A stretch of 64,000 bases of DNA from Pseudomonas sp. FP453. GTDB lineage: Bacteria > Pseudomonadota > Gammaproteobacteria > Pseudomonadales > Pseudomonadaceae. The translations under genes and the position numbers were made by a program. Location of the stretch: contig NZ_CP117435.1 in the NCBI RefSeq assembly GCF_030687495.1, positions 4,530,501-4,594,500 on the forward strand, read 5' to 3'. This document shows positions 1 through 9,000 of this stretch, one piece after another; position 1 is the stretch's first letter, and each line of letters opens with the position of its first letter. The notes under the pieces are model-generated. The model was not told the origin of the DNA, ran no database searches, and was given only the letters and a program-made list of their open reading frames with translations.

Positions 1-362
1 GGGGCTTCCTGATCGGTTCGATCATCGCCTATCAATTGAACAAACCGCTGATCCTGTTCCGCAAGCAGGGCAAACTGCCGGCCGACGTGCTGGCCGAGGG
101 TTACCAGACCGAATACGGCGAAGCCTTCCTGGAAGTGCACGCCGACAGCCTGTGTGAAGGCGACTCGGTGCTGATGTTCGATGACCTGATCGCCACGGGC
201 GGGACCTTGATTGCTGCGGCGAACCTGGTGCGGCGTATGGGCGCGAAGATTTTTGAAGCGGCGGCGATTATTGACTTGCCGGAGCTGGGTGGCTCGCAGC
301 GCTTGGAAGATATGGGGATTCCGACGTTTTGTTTGACGCAGTTTGCCCTCACTGAAAGGTAA
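1..362 (+). CDS. apt: Adenine phosphoribosyltransferase, 3' part
   Basis: Purine salvage enzyme that makes AMP from adenine and PRPP in the cytoplasm. Only the C-terminal part is present; the reading frame is open from base 3 ([15 protein letters not shown]) and ends at TAA 360-362. The FRKQGKLP loop and the PRPP-binding signature [13 protein letters not shown] (around bases 169-207) identify the family. The 5' end lies outside the window, so start and promoter cannot be judged. A REPIN follows about 20 bases after the stop. Confidence 0.93.
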   Translation, partial: GFLIGSIIAYQLNKPLILFRKQGKLPADVLAEGYQTEYGEAFLEVHADSLCEGDSVLMFDDLIATGGTLIAAANLVRRMGAKIFEAAAIIDLPELGGSQRLEDMGIPTFCLTQFALTER

Positions 363-380
363 GGGTTGCCAGGGCTGACG

Positions 381-460
381 CCATCGCGGGCAAGCCCGCT
401 CCCACATTTTGATTTGCTAATACATTCAAATGTGGGAGCTGGCTTGCCTGCGATGAGGCC
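381..460. repeat. REPIN (two inverted REP sequences)
   Basis: Two REP cores in inverted orientation, CGCGGGCAAGCCCGCTCCCACA (left) and TGTGGGAGCTGGCTTGCCTG (right), separated by a short AT-rich spacer. It lies between the convergent ends of apt and the acyl-CoA dehydrogenase gene. Such doublets are non-autonomous elements mobilised by RAYT transposases; no RAYT gene is in this window. The left core is of the perfectly palindromic GCGGGCTTGCCCGC type and the right one of the GCTGGCTTGCCTGC type. Confidence 0.9.
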
Positions 461-478
461 CTGAAAAATACTACAAAA

Positions 479-1627
479 CTACAGTCCCATCTGCTTGCTG
501 ATGATCTCGTTCATCACCTCCCGCGTCCCCCCACCAATCGACAGGATGCGATTGTCGCGATACAGCCGCTCCACCAGGCTGCCGCGCATATACCCCTGCC
601 CGCCCAGGATCTGCACCGCGTCATAAGTGACCCGATCCGCCGTGTCGGTCGCCAGGTTCTTGGCCATGGAAATCTCCTTGATCACACTCTTGCCCGCCGC
701 CATCTTCGCCGCCTGGCGATAGGTGAATTCCCGCGAGACTTCCACCGCCGTGGCCATTTCTGCCAACCGGTGCTTGAGCACCTGGAATTTGCCGATGGGC
801 TTGCCGAACGCTTCACGCTGGGCCGCCCACTTGAGGCTTTCCTCCAGGGCCATCTGCGCCGTCATGTTGGCCATCAACGCCAGGGCCAGGCGTTCGCTCT
901 GGAAGTTGCCCATGATGCAGGCAAAGCCCATGTTCTCGGCACCGATCAAGTTGCCTACGGGCACCCGGCAATCGTCGAAGAACAATTCAGCCGTGTCCGA
1001 CGACCACCAGCCCATTTTCTTCAAGGGCTGGCCGACGGTGAAACCGGGGGTGTTTTTTTCGATGAGGAGCAGGCTGATGCCGGCAAAACCCGGCCCGCCG
1101 GTGCGTACGGCGACCGTATAGAAGTCGGCGCGGATGCCGCTGGTGATAAAGGTCTTGCTGCCGCTGACCCGGTAGTAGTCGCCATCACGAATGGCGCGGG
1201 TTTGCAGGTTGGCCACATCGGAACCGCCGCCCGGTTCGGTGACGGCCAGGGCGATGATCTTCTCGCCCGCCAGCACCAACGGCACCACGCGTTCGCGCAC
1301 CTCGGGCCGTGCCCATTTGACGACGGGCGGCAGGCCGATATCCAGCGAACCGAGCCCCGCCACCACACCGCCGGAGCCACAGCGCATCAACTCCTCGCTG
1401 GCCGCGACCTTGGCGAACAGATCACCTTCATGGCTGCCGCCGAGGGCTTCGGGATAGCCGATACCCAGTATCCCCGCCGCGCCGGCCTTGAGGTACAGCT
1501 CGCGGGGAAAGCGCTCGGCCTCCTCCCATTGCTCGATGCCCGGCAGCAGCTCGCGCTCGACAAAACGGCGCACGCTGTCGCGGACCAATTGGTGGCTGGG
1601 GTCGAAGTAGTCCTGATAGGCAGACAT
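479..1627 (-). CDS. Acyl-CoA dehydrogenase family protein
   Basis: A 382-residue FAD-dependent acyl-CoA dehydrogenase, expected to oxidise an acyl-CoA thioester to the 2-enoyl-CoA and pass electrons to ETF. Family signatures are LAVTEPGGGSD (FAD/substrate loop), the SGSKTFITSG beta-strand, the QREAFGKPIGKFQ helix and the C-terminal QILGGQGYMRG...YRDNRI segment. ATG at 1627 is preferred over an in-frame TTG six bases upstream because GGAG lies about nine bases before it. The gene stands alone between REPINs, so the natural substrate (short-chain, branched or other) cannot be deduced from its neighbours. Confidence 0.88.
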   Translation of the reverse strand: MSAYQDYFDPSHQLVRDSVRRFVERELLPGIEQWEEAERFPRELYLKAGAAGILGIGYPEALGGSHEGDLFAKVAASEELMRCGSGGVVAGLGSLDIGLPPVVKWARPEVRERVVPLVLAGEKIIALAVTEPGGGSDVANLQTRAIRDGDYYRVSGSKTFITSGIRADFYTVAVRTGGPGFAGISLLLIEKNTPGFTVGQPLKKMGWWSSDTAELFFDDCRVPVGNLIGAENMGFACIMGNFQSERLALALMANMTAQMALEESLKWAAQREAFGKPIGKFQVLKHRLAEMATAVEVSREFTYRQAAKMAAGKSVIKEISMAKNLATDTADRVTYDAVQILGGQGYMRGSLVERLYRDNRILSIGGGTREVMNEIISKQMGL

Positions 1628-1719
1628 CGGCAAGCTCCACGGTGAGGTGGAGGGAAATTACCAAGCGCTTGCTTGGTTTATCAAGCTGTCCGCAAATATC
1701 ACCAACAACACAAAACCAC

Positions 1720-1808
1720 TGTGGGAGCTGGCTTGCCTGCGATAACGGAGTGTCAGGCGACATCAATGTCGCTGTTCCACCGCTATCGCAGGCAAGCCAG
1801 CTCCCACA
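1720..1808. repeat. REPIN
   Basis: Inverted REP pair: TGTGGGAGCTGGCTTGCCTG on the left and its reverse complement on the right, around a spacer of about 40 bases that contains a smaller inverted repeat (GCGACATCAATGTCGC). It lies between the 3' end of recR and the 5' end of the acyl-CoA dehydrogenase gene. Confidence 0.9.
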
Positions 1809-1843
1809 GAAGCCTGCTTCCACATCGGGGTTTGCGGTGTTGC

Positions 1844-2446
1844 TTAGAGCGCGATTGGTTTACGACCGGCAAAGGAATGCGCCAACGTGCCGCCGTCCAC
1901 CAGCTCCAACTCGCCCCCCAACGGCACGCCATGGGCGATACGCGAGGTGATCAAGCCTTTGTTGGTCAGCAGCTGCGCAATGTAATGCGCCGTCGCTTCG
2001 CCTTCCACCGTCGGGTTGGTGGCCAGGATCACCTCGGTAAAGGTGCCCTGCTCTGCAATCCGCGCCACCAGTTGCGGGATGCCAATCGCCTCAGGCCCCA
2101 AACCGTCCAGCGGCGAGAGGTGGCCCTTGAGCACAAAGTAGCGCCCGCGATAACCGGTCTGCTCCACTGCGTACACATCCATCGGCCCTTCCACCACGCA
2201 CAGCAGCGTGTCGTCGCGGCGCGGGTCGGCGCATTGCGGGCAGAGGTCTTCTTCGGTGAGGGTGCGGCACTGGCGGCAGTGGCCGACGCCGGTCATGGCC
2301 TGGCTCAGGGCCTGGGCCAACCGGGTGCCACCACTGCGGTCACGCTCCAGCAGTTGCAGCGCCATGCGCTGGGCGGTTTTCTGGCCGACGCCGGGCAAGG
2401 TGCGCAGGGCGTCGATCAGTTGGCGAATCAGGGGGCTGAAGCTCAT
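1844..2446 (-). CDS. recR: Recombination mediator protein RecR
   Basis: RecR works with RecO (and RecF) to load RecA onto SSB-coated single-stranded DNA at gaps. The 200 residues contain the N-terminal helix-hairpin-helix ([16 protein letters not shown]), a four-cysteine zinc finger ([16 protein letters not shown]) and a Toprim domain beginning [18 protein letters not shown] 2446 gives the usual N-terminus [10 protein letters not shown]; an in-frame TTG 18 bases upstream is less likely. The gene lies downstream of ybaB and dnaX in the same orientation, but here a reductase gene and a terminator separate it from them. Confidence 0.96.
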   Translation of the reverse strand: MSFSPLIRQLIDALRTLPGVGQKTAQRMALQLLERDRSGGTRLAQALSQAMTGVGHCRQCRTLTEEDLCPQCADPRRDDTLLCVVEGPMDVYAVEQTGYRGRYFVLKGHLSPLDGLGPEAIGIPQLVARIAEQGTFTEVILATNPTVEGEATAHYIAQLLTNKGLITSRIAHGVPLGGELELVDGGTLAHSFAGRKPIAL

Positions 2447-2512
2447 GGGCGAAGGGTCCGACAAAACAACGAGACGCGGTTTATACCCGCGCCCCGGATT
2501 AGCGTCAAATGC

Positions 2513-3547
2513 TCAATCCTGCGCGACGCGCACCACCAACTTGCCGAAGTTGCGCCCTTCGAGCAAACCGATAAAGGCTTCGGGCGCCTGCTCCAGGCCG
2601 TCCACCACGTCTTCGCGGAATTTCACCTTGCCCTCGCGCACCCACGGCACCATGGCGCTGATGAACTCGGGTTGGCGGTCGCCGTAGTCGTCGAACACGA
2701 TAAAACCCTGGATGCGCACACGCTTGGTCAGCAACGTGCGTTGCAGTGCCGGCAACCGGTCGGGGCCGCTCGGCGGCTGATGGGCGTTGTAGCCGGCGAT
2801 CAACCCGCACAACGGGATGCGCGCCTTGGGATTGAGCAACGGCAGCACCGCGTCGAACACCTTGCCGCCGACGTTTTCGAAATAGATGTCCACGCCCTTG
2901 AAACAGGCCTGGGCCAGTTCATCGGCGAAGTCTGCACTCTTGTGATCGATACAGGCGTCAAAGCCCAACTCGTCCACCACGTAGCGACACTTGTCCGCAC
3001 CGCCGGCGATACCCACCACGCGCAAGCCCTTGAGCTTGGCCACCTGCCCCACCACCGAGCCCACCGCACCGGACGCGGCAGCCACCACCAGGGTTTCGCC
3101 GGCCTTGGGCTGGCCGATGTCCATCAGGCCCATGTAGGCGGTCATGCCCGGCATGCCGAGCACACCCAAGGCCATGGAGGGGCTGGCGAGGCCCTTGGGC
3201 ACCGGGATCAGGTTGTGTCCGTCGGAAATGCTGTGGCTTTGCCAGCCGGTGGCGCCCACCACCAGATCCCCCACTTCGAATTTCGGATTGCGCGACTGCT
3301 CGATACGGCTGACAGCACCACCGGTCATCACTTCATCGATTTCCACTGGTGCTGCGTAGGACGGTGCGTCACTCATGCGTCCGCGCATGTAGGGGTCGAG
3401 GGACAGGTACAGGGTCTTCAGCAGAACTTGGCCGTCTGCCAACTCCGGAAGATTCACACGCTCCAGACGGAAGTTTTCCGGGGTGGGTGCGCCCTGTGGG
3501 CGTGAGACCAGGACAATGCGCTGGTTCAAAGTCGGTTGTTGCGGCAT
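2513..3547 (-). CDS. NADP-dependent oxidoreductase, CurA/YncB-like (MDR superfamily)
   Basis: A 344-residue zinc-independent medium-chain reductase of the family that includes E. coli CurA and plant 2-alkenal reductases; these reduce alpha,beta-unsaturated carbonyls with NADPH. Visible are the N-terminal signature LYLSLDPYMRGRMSD, the nucleotide-binding loop AASGAVGSVVGQVAKLKG and the conserved FENVGG. ATG 3547 has AGGAG eight bases upstream. It sits between ybaB and recR on the same strand, 66 bases before the recR start, so it may be co-transcribed with recR. The substrate is not known; an electrophile or quinone detoxification role is an inference. Confidence 0.88.
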   Translation of the reverse strand: MPQQPTLNQRIVLVSRPQGAPTPENFRLERVNLPELADGQVLLKTLYLSLDPYMRGRMSDAPSYAAPVEIDEVMTGGAVSRIEQSRNPKFEVGDLVVGATGWQSHSISDGHNLIPVPKGLASPSMALGVLGMPGMTAYMGLMDIGQPKAGETLVVAAASGAVGSVVGQVAKLKGLRVVGIAGGADKCRYVVDELGFDACIDHKSADFADELAQACFKGVDIYFENVGGKVFDAVLPLLNPKARIPLCGLIAGYNAHQPPSGPDRLPALQRTLLTKRVRIQGFIVFDDYGDRQPEFISAMVPWVREGKVKFREDVVDGLEQAPEAFIGLLEGRNFGKLVVRVAQD

Positions 3548-3611
3548 CTGGGGCTCCTTTCGCGAATCCATCGGTATAGGGTGCAGACCGTGATTGGGGT
3601 GCCTGGGTTCA

Positions 3612-3665
3612 GATTGGACGCGGAGCGTCCGCGGCGGCGTTACCACGCAGAGCGTGGGAACGATC
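3612..3665. repeat. Pseudomonas intergenic repeat (CCACGC...GCGTGG hairpin)
   Basis: The stretch contains GGACGCGGAGCGTCC followed by TTACCACGCAGAGCGTGGGAACGATC, two short hairpins of a repeat type distinct from the GTGGGAGC REP family. A REP fragment (CAGCTCCCACAG) follows directly at about 3670-3681. It lies between the CurA-like gene and the ybaB terminator. The family assignment is from memory of similar Pseudomonas intergenic sequences. Confidence 0.55.
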
Positions 3666-3696
3666 AGCCAGCTCCCACAGGGATCGCGGCGCGCGC

Positions 3697-3726
3697 AAAA
3701 AAAATGCCAGGCACTTGGCCTGGCAT
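3697..3726 (-). terminator. Rho-independent terminator after ybaB
   Basis: On the minus strand a 9-bp stem (ATGCCAGGC pairing with GCCTGGCAT, five-base loop) is followed by eight T residues. It lies 25 bases after the ybaB stop and should end the dnaX-ybaB transcript before the reductase-recR pair. Confidence 0.88.
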
Positions 3727-3750
3727 TCGAGTGTAGCTAACGCTCGCCGA

Positions 3751-4089
3751 TCAGAACGGCAGCTTCATGCCCGGCGGCAGTTGCATGCCAGCGGTCACAC
3801 CGCCCATTTTTTCCTGGCTGTTGGCTTCGATCTTGCGCACGGCGTCGTTGACGGCCGCGGCGAACAGCGCTTCGAGCATTTCCAGGTCGTCTTCGCCAAC
3901 ACCTGGCAATACGCTTGGGTCGATGCTGACGCGCTTGATGTCGTGACGACCGGTCATCACCACGCTGACCATATCGCCACCGGCTTTACCGGTGACTTCG
4001 GCGTTGGCCAGTTCTTCCTGCATCTTGGCCATTTTTTCCTGCATCTGCTGCGCCTGCTTCATCAGGCCGGCCATGCCACCTTTCATCAT
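3751..4089 (-). CDS. ybaB: YbaB/EbfC family nucleoid-associated protein
   Basis: A small (112-residue) dimeric DNA-binding protein of the YbaB/EbfC family. The charged N-terminal coiled-coil helix ([18 protein letters not shown]) and the conserved core ([17 protein letters not shown]...[11 protein letters not shown]) are both present, with a Met/Pro/Gly-rich tail. ATG 4089 is chosen because GAGGT lies seven bases upstream; a GTG nine bases further out lacks a site. The gene begins 43 bases after dnaX ends, the usual dnaX-ybaB arrangement, and is followed by a terminator. Confidence 0.94.
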
Positions 4090-4132
4090 GGGAATCACCT
4101 CAAAGTACGTGGATCAAGTAAGTAGCCCGGTA

Positions 4133-6169
4133 TCAGGACGCCTGGGGCACCGGGGCTTCGACAGGTTCAATAGTATCGTGACGGACGACCGCACCGAACT
4201 GTTGCATCATTTGCTGGATGAGCGGATCAGCGTGGATCGAGTCTTCGGCTTCGCGCTGGCGGTTGATGCGCCGGCGGGTCGCGGCCTGGGCCGGGGTTTC
4301 CTGCTCCGGCTTGATCAACTCGATGGCGATGGTCAGCGTGCGCTCATGGTACTGGTTCAGTGCGTCATTCAGGCGACGCTGCTGGGTGGCGTTGAACAGG
4401 GCGCTGTGGGCCGGGTCCAGGTGCAGCAGCCAGTGGTCGCCCTCAATGGAAATCAGTGTGCAGTTGGCGGCGATGCTGCCGGTCATGCCGGAGATCGGCA
4501 GTTTCGGGAACAGCTCCAGCCATTGCAGGGCCAGGCCGGTGGCCGGCGCCGCGGCGGGTTCTGCCTCGGGCTCGGGGGCCGGCTCGGCGGTGTGCTCGCT
4601 GGCCAGGTCGTCCAGGTAGCTGTAGGCCGAATCCATGTCCGGCTCGATGTAGTCTTCGTCCAGCGGCGGCTCGTCGTCGTCGATACCCGGCACAGCCGCC
4701 TCAACCTGGGCGACGGTCGGCTCGGGCACAGGCGCAGACACCCACTCAGGGGCGTCGGGCACCGCGCTGTCCGGGGTCGGCGTGGGCATCGGCGTCAGCT
4801 CGGGCTGTTCGCCAGTGGTTTCCAGCACGGGCTCCACGGCGGGCTGTTGCTCGGCTTCGGGTTCGGCCTCGGCTTCTACCGGATCGTTCCACGGCAGGTC
4901 GACGACCGGCGCGGGTTCGGGTTCGACAACCGGTTCCGGCGCAACCACCACCGGCTCGGGAGCCGGCGCCGGTGCAGCAACCACTGGCGCGACAACCGCC
5001 GCGCCAGCCACTGGTTTGGCGGAATCAACTGTGGCCTGGCTGATCCCCACTGGCTTTAGCGGCTGTCTCGGCGCGTCTGTCGCGTCGGCGGGCCGGAACG
5101 CCAGCATCCGCAGCAGGACCATTTCGAAGCCACCGCGCGGGTCCGGCGCCAGGGGCAGGTCGCGACGACCAATCAGGCCCATCTGGTAGTAGAACTGCAC
5201 ATCTTCGGCCGGCAGCGCCTGGGCCAGGGCCAGTACGCGGTCGCGGTCGCCATGGCCGTTATCCACACCCTCGGGTAGGGCCTGGGCGATGGCGACGCGG
5301 TGCAGCACATTGAGGATTTCCGAGAGCACGCCGTTCCAGTCCGGGCCTTGCTCCGACAGGTGGCGCACGGCTTCGAGCAACGCCTTGGCGTCGCCTTCGA
5401 TCAACGCGTGCAGCACGTCGAACACCTGGCCATGGTCGAGGGTGCCGAGCATGGCGCGCACGTCGGCGGCCATGACCTTGCCTTCACCAAAGGCGATGGC
5501 CTGGTCGGTGAGGCTCATGGCGTCACGCATCGAACCATCGGCGGCGCGGCCGAGCAGCCACAGCGCGTCGTCTTCGAACGGCACGTTCTCGACGCCCAGC
5601 ACGTGGGTCAAATGCTCGACCACGCGCTCGGGGGTCATGTTTTTCAGGGAGAACTGCAGGCACCGCGACAGAATCGTTGCAGGAAGTTTCTGCGGGTCGG
5701 TGGTGGCCAGGATGAACTTGACGTAGGGCGGCGGCTCTTCCAGGGTTTTCAACAAGGCGTTGAAGGAATGGCTGGACAGCATGTGCACTTCGTCGATCAG
5801 GTAGACCTTGAAGCGCCCGCGGCTCGGCGCGTACTGCACGTTGTCCAACAGCTCGCGGGTGTCTTCGACCTTGGTGCGGCTCGCGGCGTCGATCTCGATC
5901 AGGTCGACAAAGCGCCCTTCGTCGATTTCCCGGCACACCGAGCAGGTGCCGCAGGGCGTCGAAGTGATACCGGTTTCACAATTCAGGCATTTGGCAATGA
6001 TGCGCGCGATGGTGGTCTTGCCCACCCCGCGTGTGCCGGTGAACAGGTAGGCGTGGTGCAGCCGCTGGCTGTCCAAGGCATTGATCAGAGCCTTGAGCAC
6101 ATGGGTCTGGCCGACCATTTCGCGGAACGAGCGCGGACGCCATTTACGTGCAAGAACCTGATAACTCAT
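4133..6169 (-). CDS. dnaX: DNA polymerase III subunits gamma/tau
   Basis: Clamp-loader ATPase subunit of the replicative polymerase (678 residues). Walker A GTRGVGKT is at residues 45-52, followed by a zinc-binding cluster (Cys 61, 64, 73, 76, 79), Walker B LIDEVHML and the SRC arginine-finger motif. A long Pro/Glu/Val-rich linker (about residues 400-580) leads to a C-terminal tau-like domain. ATG 6169 (MSYQVLARKW) is the family start; the frame stays open upstream but that part is unlike the family. No obvious A6G-type slippery site was found on the coding strand, so a separate gamma product cannot be predicted. Confidence 0.96.
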   Translation of the reverse strand: MSYQVLARKWRPRSFREMVGQTHVLKALINALDSQRLHHAYLFTGTRGVGKTTIARIIAKCLNCETGITSTPCGTCSVCREIDEGRFVDLIEIDAASRTKVEDTRELLDNVQYAPSRGRFKVYLIDEVHMLSSHSFNALLKTLEEPPPYVKFILATTDPQKLPATILSRCLQFSLKNMTPERVVEHLTHVLGVENVPFEDDALWLLGRAADGSMRDAMSLTDQAIAFGEGKVMAADVRAMLGTLDHGQVFDVLHALIEGDAKALLEAVRHLSEQGPDWNGVLSEILNVLHRVAIAQALPEGVDNGHGDRDRVLALAQALPAEDVQFYYQMGLIGRRDLPLAPDPRGGFEMVLLRMLAFRPADATDAPRQPLKPVGISQATVDSAKPVAGAAVVAPVVAAPAPAPEPVVVAPEPVVEPEPAPVVDLPWNDPVEAEAEPEAEQQPAVEPVLETTGEQPELTPMPTPTPDSAVPDAPEWVSAPVPEPTVAQVEAAVPGIDDDEPPLDEDYIEPDMDSAYSYLDDLASEHTAEPAPEPEAEPAAAPATGLALQWLELFPKLPISGMTGSIAANCTLISIEGDHWLLHLDPAHSALFNATQQRRLNDALNQYHERTLTIAIELIKPEQETPAQAATRRRINRQREAEDSIHADPLIQQMMQQFGAVVRHDTIEPVEAPVPQAS

Positions 6170-6302
6170 CGAAAACCGTCGCAACTGGGAAGCGGAAGCC
6201 GGTAATGCTAGCGGAGCAAGGGGGAAATTGCATCCGGCACGCTCGCCTAATCTGACTAAGCTCATCGCACTGGCCCCGAAAAGGCCTGAACCCGGAGAGC
6301 AT

Positions 6303-7061
6303 ATGCGCGTAGTCCTGGGCGCTTTATGGATGATTGCCACGGCTAGCCTGGCGGCGCCTGCACCGCTGCGTTTCTCGGTTTCCGACAGTTGGGCGATGCC
6401 CATGGTGCAAGTGGAGGACGGCCGGCCGACCCAGGGTATTTTGTATGACTTGATGTCCAGCCTCGCCACCCAGGTCGGGCACCCGGCGCACTTCCACGTG
6501 CTGGCCCGGGCGCGCATCGCCGCCGCCATGGAGCACGGCGAGATTGATGTGCGCTGTTATGTCGCCCAGGCGTGGGTCGATGACATGTCCGGCGACTACA
6601 CCTGGAGCGTGCCGCTGTTTGTGCAGCGCAACCTGCTGGTCAGCACCCATGTGCCCGCGCAGGCCGTGGAGTTGAGCAAGCTGGCGCCGCAGTTGATCGG
6701 CACGGTGCTCAACTACCGCTACAGCACCCTCGACCCCTTGTTCGCCAGCGGCCAGCTCACCCGTGACGACGCCCGCAGTGAAGAGCAGGTGCTGCACAAA
6801 CTGGTGGCCGGTCGCTTCAAGTACGCAGTCGCCAATGAATGGATACTCGACCGCTTCAACCAACGCCTGGCGCCCGGCCGGCGCTTGCACAAAGTCGCGG
6901 TGCTCGAAGAACAAAGCCTGGGCTGCACCGTGCGCAACGACCCGAATGTGCCGGTGCAACGCATCCTGCGCACCTTGTTGCGGATGAAAATGTCCGGCGA
7001 GATCGACGACATCATCCAGTTGTACACCGGGGATCGCGCAACCAGCGCCCCTCCAGACTGA
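6303..7061 (+). CDS. Periplasmic substrate-binding protein, family 3-like
   Basis: A 252-residue secreted protein with a clear signal peptide (MRVVLGALWMIATASLA, cleavage before APAP). The mature part resembles family-3 solute-binding proteins without ABC partners: an N-terminal lobe RFSVSDSWAMPMVQVEDGRPTQGILYDL, ARIAAAMEHGEIDVRC in the hinge region and a C-terminal YAVANEWILDRF segment. ATG 6303 has GGAG five bases upstream. No permease or ATPase gene is adjacent, so transport is unproven; it could be a sensor-type binding protein. Its last 50 bases overlap the 3' end of the convergent exporter gene. Confidence 0.75.
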   Translation: MRVVLGALWMIATASLAAPAPLRFSVSDSWAMPMVQVEDGRPTQGILYDLMSSLATQVGHPAHFHVLARARIAAAMEHGEIDVRCYVAQAWVDDMSGDYTWSVPLFVQRNLLVSTHVPAQAVELSKLAPQLIGTVLNYRYSTLDPLFASGQLTRDDARSEEQVLHKLVAGRFKYAVANEWILDRFNQRLAPGRRLHKVAVLEEQSLGCTVRNDPNVPVQRILRTLLRMKMSGEIDDIIQLYTGDRATSAPPD

Positions 7062-7920
7062 TCGCCGCCACACTGGCCAGCACGATCACCCCGCCCAGCA
7101 CCACTTGCGCGGCAATCTGCTCGCCGAGCAGCGTCGCGGCCATCAGCATGGCCACTGGCGGGATCAGGTACATCGCCACCGACGCGCGGCTGACCTCGAC
7201 ATGCTTCAACACATAGGCCCAGGCCAGGTACGCCAAGGCACTGGGGAAAATCCCCAGCACCAGCACCGCCAGGTTCTCCGCCAACGGCGCCTGCGCCACG
7301 GCGGCGGGCAGGCCTGGCAGGTTGACGCACAGCATCAAGGTGCCCGCCCACACCATGTAACACGCCAGCGTCAGCGGGCTGTAGCGATGGGAATAATGTT
7401 TCTGGATGGCGAAATACACACTCCACGACAGCGCCGCCAGCAGGATCGACAGGCCACGCGGGTCGATGCCTGCCACGCCCTGATCGCCCCAGATCACCAC
7501 CAGCACGCCCAGCAAGCCGAGCAACACACACCCCCAGCGCCAGCCGCTGACCCGCTCCTTCAAGGCGAAAAATGCGATCAACACACTAAACAGTGGCGCC
7601 GATTGCGCCAATACGCTGGACGCCGCCGCCGTGACGAATTGCTGCCCATAGTTGAGGCTGGTGTGGTGCAGGAACACGCCGAAAAAACCCAGCACCAGTA
7701 ACCATGGCAGATCCCGCAGGCGCGGCCGGCCAATGCCCAGCACCAGCGCCACGCCGCCCATGAACAGCGACGCAATCACAAACCGCAGCAACGCCAATTG
7801 CCCGGGACTGTAGCTGTGCAGCCCCATGTGCACGCCAATCGGCGAATAGGCCCAACAGAGGATGACGCTGGCAACCACTAGCGTAAGCTTCACGGGTGAC
7901 GGGGATTTCATCGAAGGCAT
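7012..7920 (-). CDS. EamA/DMT-family inner-membrane transporter
   Basis: A 302-residue member of the drug/metabolite transporter superfamily with two EamA repeats, about ten hydrophobic helices and the usual lysine-rich interhelix segments. The helix SSVLAQSAPLFSVLIAFFALKERVSGWRW and its second-repeat counterpart ASVAMYLIPPVAMLMAATLLGEQI are typical. Two ATGs (7920 and 7911) are possible and neither has a good ribosome binding site. It diverges from a LysR regulator 93 bases away, the classic arrangement of an exporter and its activator; the exported compound is unknown. Confidence 0.87.
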   Translation of the reverse strand: MPSMKSPSPVKLTLVVASVILCWAYSPIGVHMGLHSYSPGQLALLRFVIASLFMGGVALVLGIGRPRLRDLPWLLVLGFFGVFLHHTSLNYGQQFVTAAASSVLAQSAPLFSVLIAFFALKERVSGWRWGCVLLGLLGVLVVIWGDQGVAGIDPRGLSILLAALSWSVYFAIQKHYSHRYSPLTLACYMVWAGTLMLCVNLPGLPAAVAQAPLAENLAVLVLGIFPSALAYLAWAYVLKHVEVSRASVAMYLIPPVAMLMAATLLGEQIAAQVVLGGVIVLASVAAISLEGRWLRDPRCTTG

Positions 7921-8013
7921 CCAGAAACAGAGAAGGAATGCCGTCAGTCTTGGCCCCGGTCACCCGCAGGACAATTAACCGTTTCTGACTTCTGCAATCA
8001 CTGGAACTGAGCA

Positions 8014-8877
8014 ATGGAACTGGCCCAACTGAAGATGGTGCGAGCCGTGGCGCAAACCGGCAGCGTGGCCCAGGCCGCCGTGCAATTGCACTGCGTGCCG
8101 TCCAACATCACCACGCGCATCAAGCAACTGGAAAACGAGTTGGGCACACCGCTGTTTATCCGAGCCGGACGCGGGCTGGCGATCAGTGCCGCTGGCGAGA
8201 TCTTCCTGGAGTACTGCGAGCGCATCCTCGCGTTGGTGGACGAATCCAAACGCGCCGTGGACGCCAGCGCCATCCCCCGTGGCACCTTGCGCATCGGCGC
8301 GGTGGAATCCAGCGCCAGCGGGCGTTTGCCGCCGCTGCTGGCGGAGTATCACCGGCGTTACCCGGACGTCAGCCTGGAGTTGGTGACCGGCGCCTGGAGC
8401 CAACTGCTCGACGACCTGCAACACCACCGCCTGGACGTGGCACTGGTGGCCAGCGGCGGCAAGCGCGCCAAGCTCGAACACAGCGTGGTCTACAGCGAAC
8501 GCCTGGTGCTGATCGCCAGCGCGTCCAGCGCGCCGATCCACAGCGCCGCAGACCTGGCCGGACGCACGCTGCTGGTATGGCCGCCGGGCTGCCCCTATCG
8601 CGCGGCGCTGGAGAACTGGGTCAAGCCTCAAGCGTTCAAGCCGAGCATCGCCAGTTATGCCAGCTGGGGCACGATCATCGGTTGCGTCAGCGCGGGGATT
8701 GGCGTGGCGTTGGCGCCGGAGGGCATTCTGGCGCGGTATGAGCAGGCCAATCAGCTGGCGTCGTATCGGTTTGAGGAGTTGCAGGCGGTGGACAACCTGC
8801 TGTTCTGGCACGCGGACACCCAGCGGCATCTGGCGAGGGATGCGTTCGCTGGGCTGCTGCGCGAAACCTTTGGCTGA
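8014..8877 (+). CDS. LysR-family transcriptional regulator
   Basis: A 287-residue regulator: N-terminal winged helix-turn-helix (VAQTGSVAQAAVQLHCVPSNITTRIKQLENELGTPLFIR, about residues 12-50), a linker helix, and a periplasmic-binding-like effector domain from about residue 90. It is divergent from the EamA exporter gene, whose expression it probably controls; the shared 93-bp gap would hold the operator. The inducer is unknown. A REPIN lies just after the stop. Confidence 0.9.
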   Translation: MELAQLKMVRAVAQTGSVAQAAVQLHCVPSNITTRIKQLENELGTPLFIRAGRGLAISAAGEIFLEYCERILALVDESKRAVDASAIPRGTLRIGAVESSASGRLPPLLAEYHRRYPDVSLELVTGAWSQLLDDLQHHRLDVALVASGGKRAKLEHSVVYSERLVLIASASSAPIHSAADLAGRTLLVWPPGCPYRAALENWVKPQAFKPSIASYASWGTIIGCVSAGIGVALAPEGILARYEQANQLASYRFEELQAVDNLLFWHADTQRHLARDAFAGLLRETFG

Positions 8878-8890
8878 CACACAACATAAC

Positions 8891-8994
8891 TGTGGAAGCT
8901 GGCTTCTGTGGGAGCTGGCTTGCCTGCGATGCAGGCACCTCGGTCTGTCAGTGATACCGAGGTGATGCTATCGCAGGCAAGCCAGCTCCCACAG
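8891..8994. repeat. REPIN with partial third REP
   Basis: Inverted REP pair (right-facing core at about 8908-8930, left-facing core at 8970-8994), preceded by a degenerate extra copy TGTGGAAGCTGGCTT at 8891-8905. The spacer contains CACCTCGG...CCGAGGTG, which pairs and extends the cruciform. It lies between the convergent LysR gene and the small exported-protein gene. Confidence 0.88.
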
Positions 8995-9000
8995 TCTAGG

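Noticed and set aside
1673..3505. Very long open frame on the plus strand (about 610 codons).
   Set aside because: It is antisense to recR and the CurA-like gene, with low-complexity His/Gln/Ala-rich translation typical of high-GC shadow frames.
4133..6169. Programmed frameshift in dnaX to make gamma.
   Set aside because: No A6G-like slippery heptamer with a following stem was found on the coding strand.
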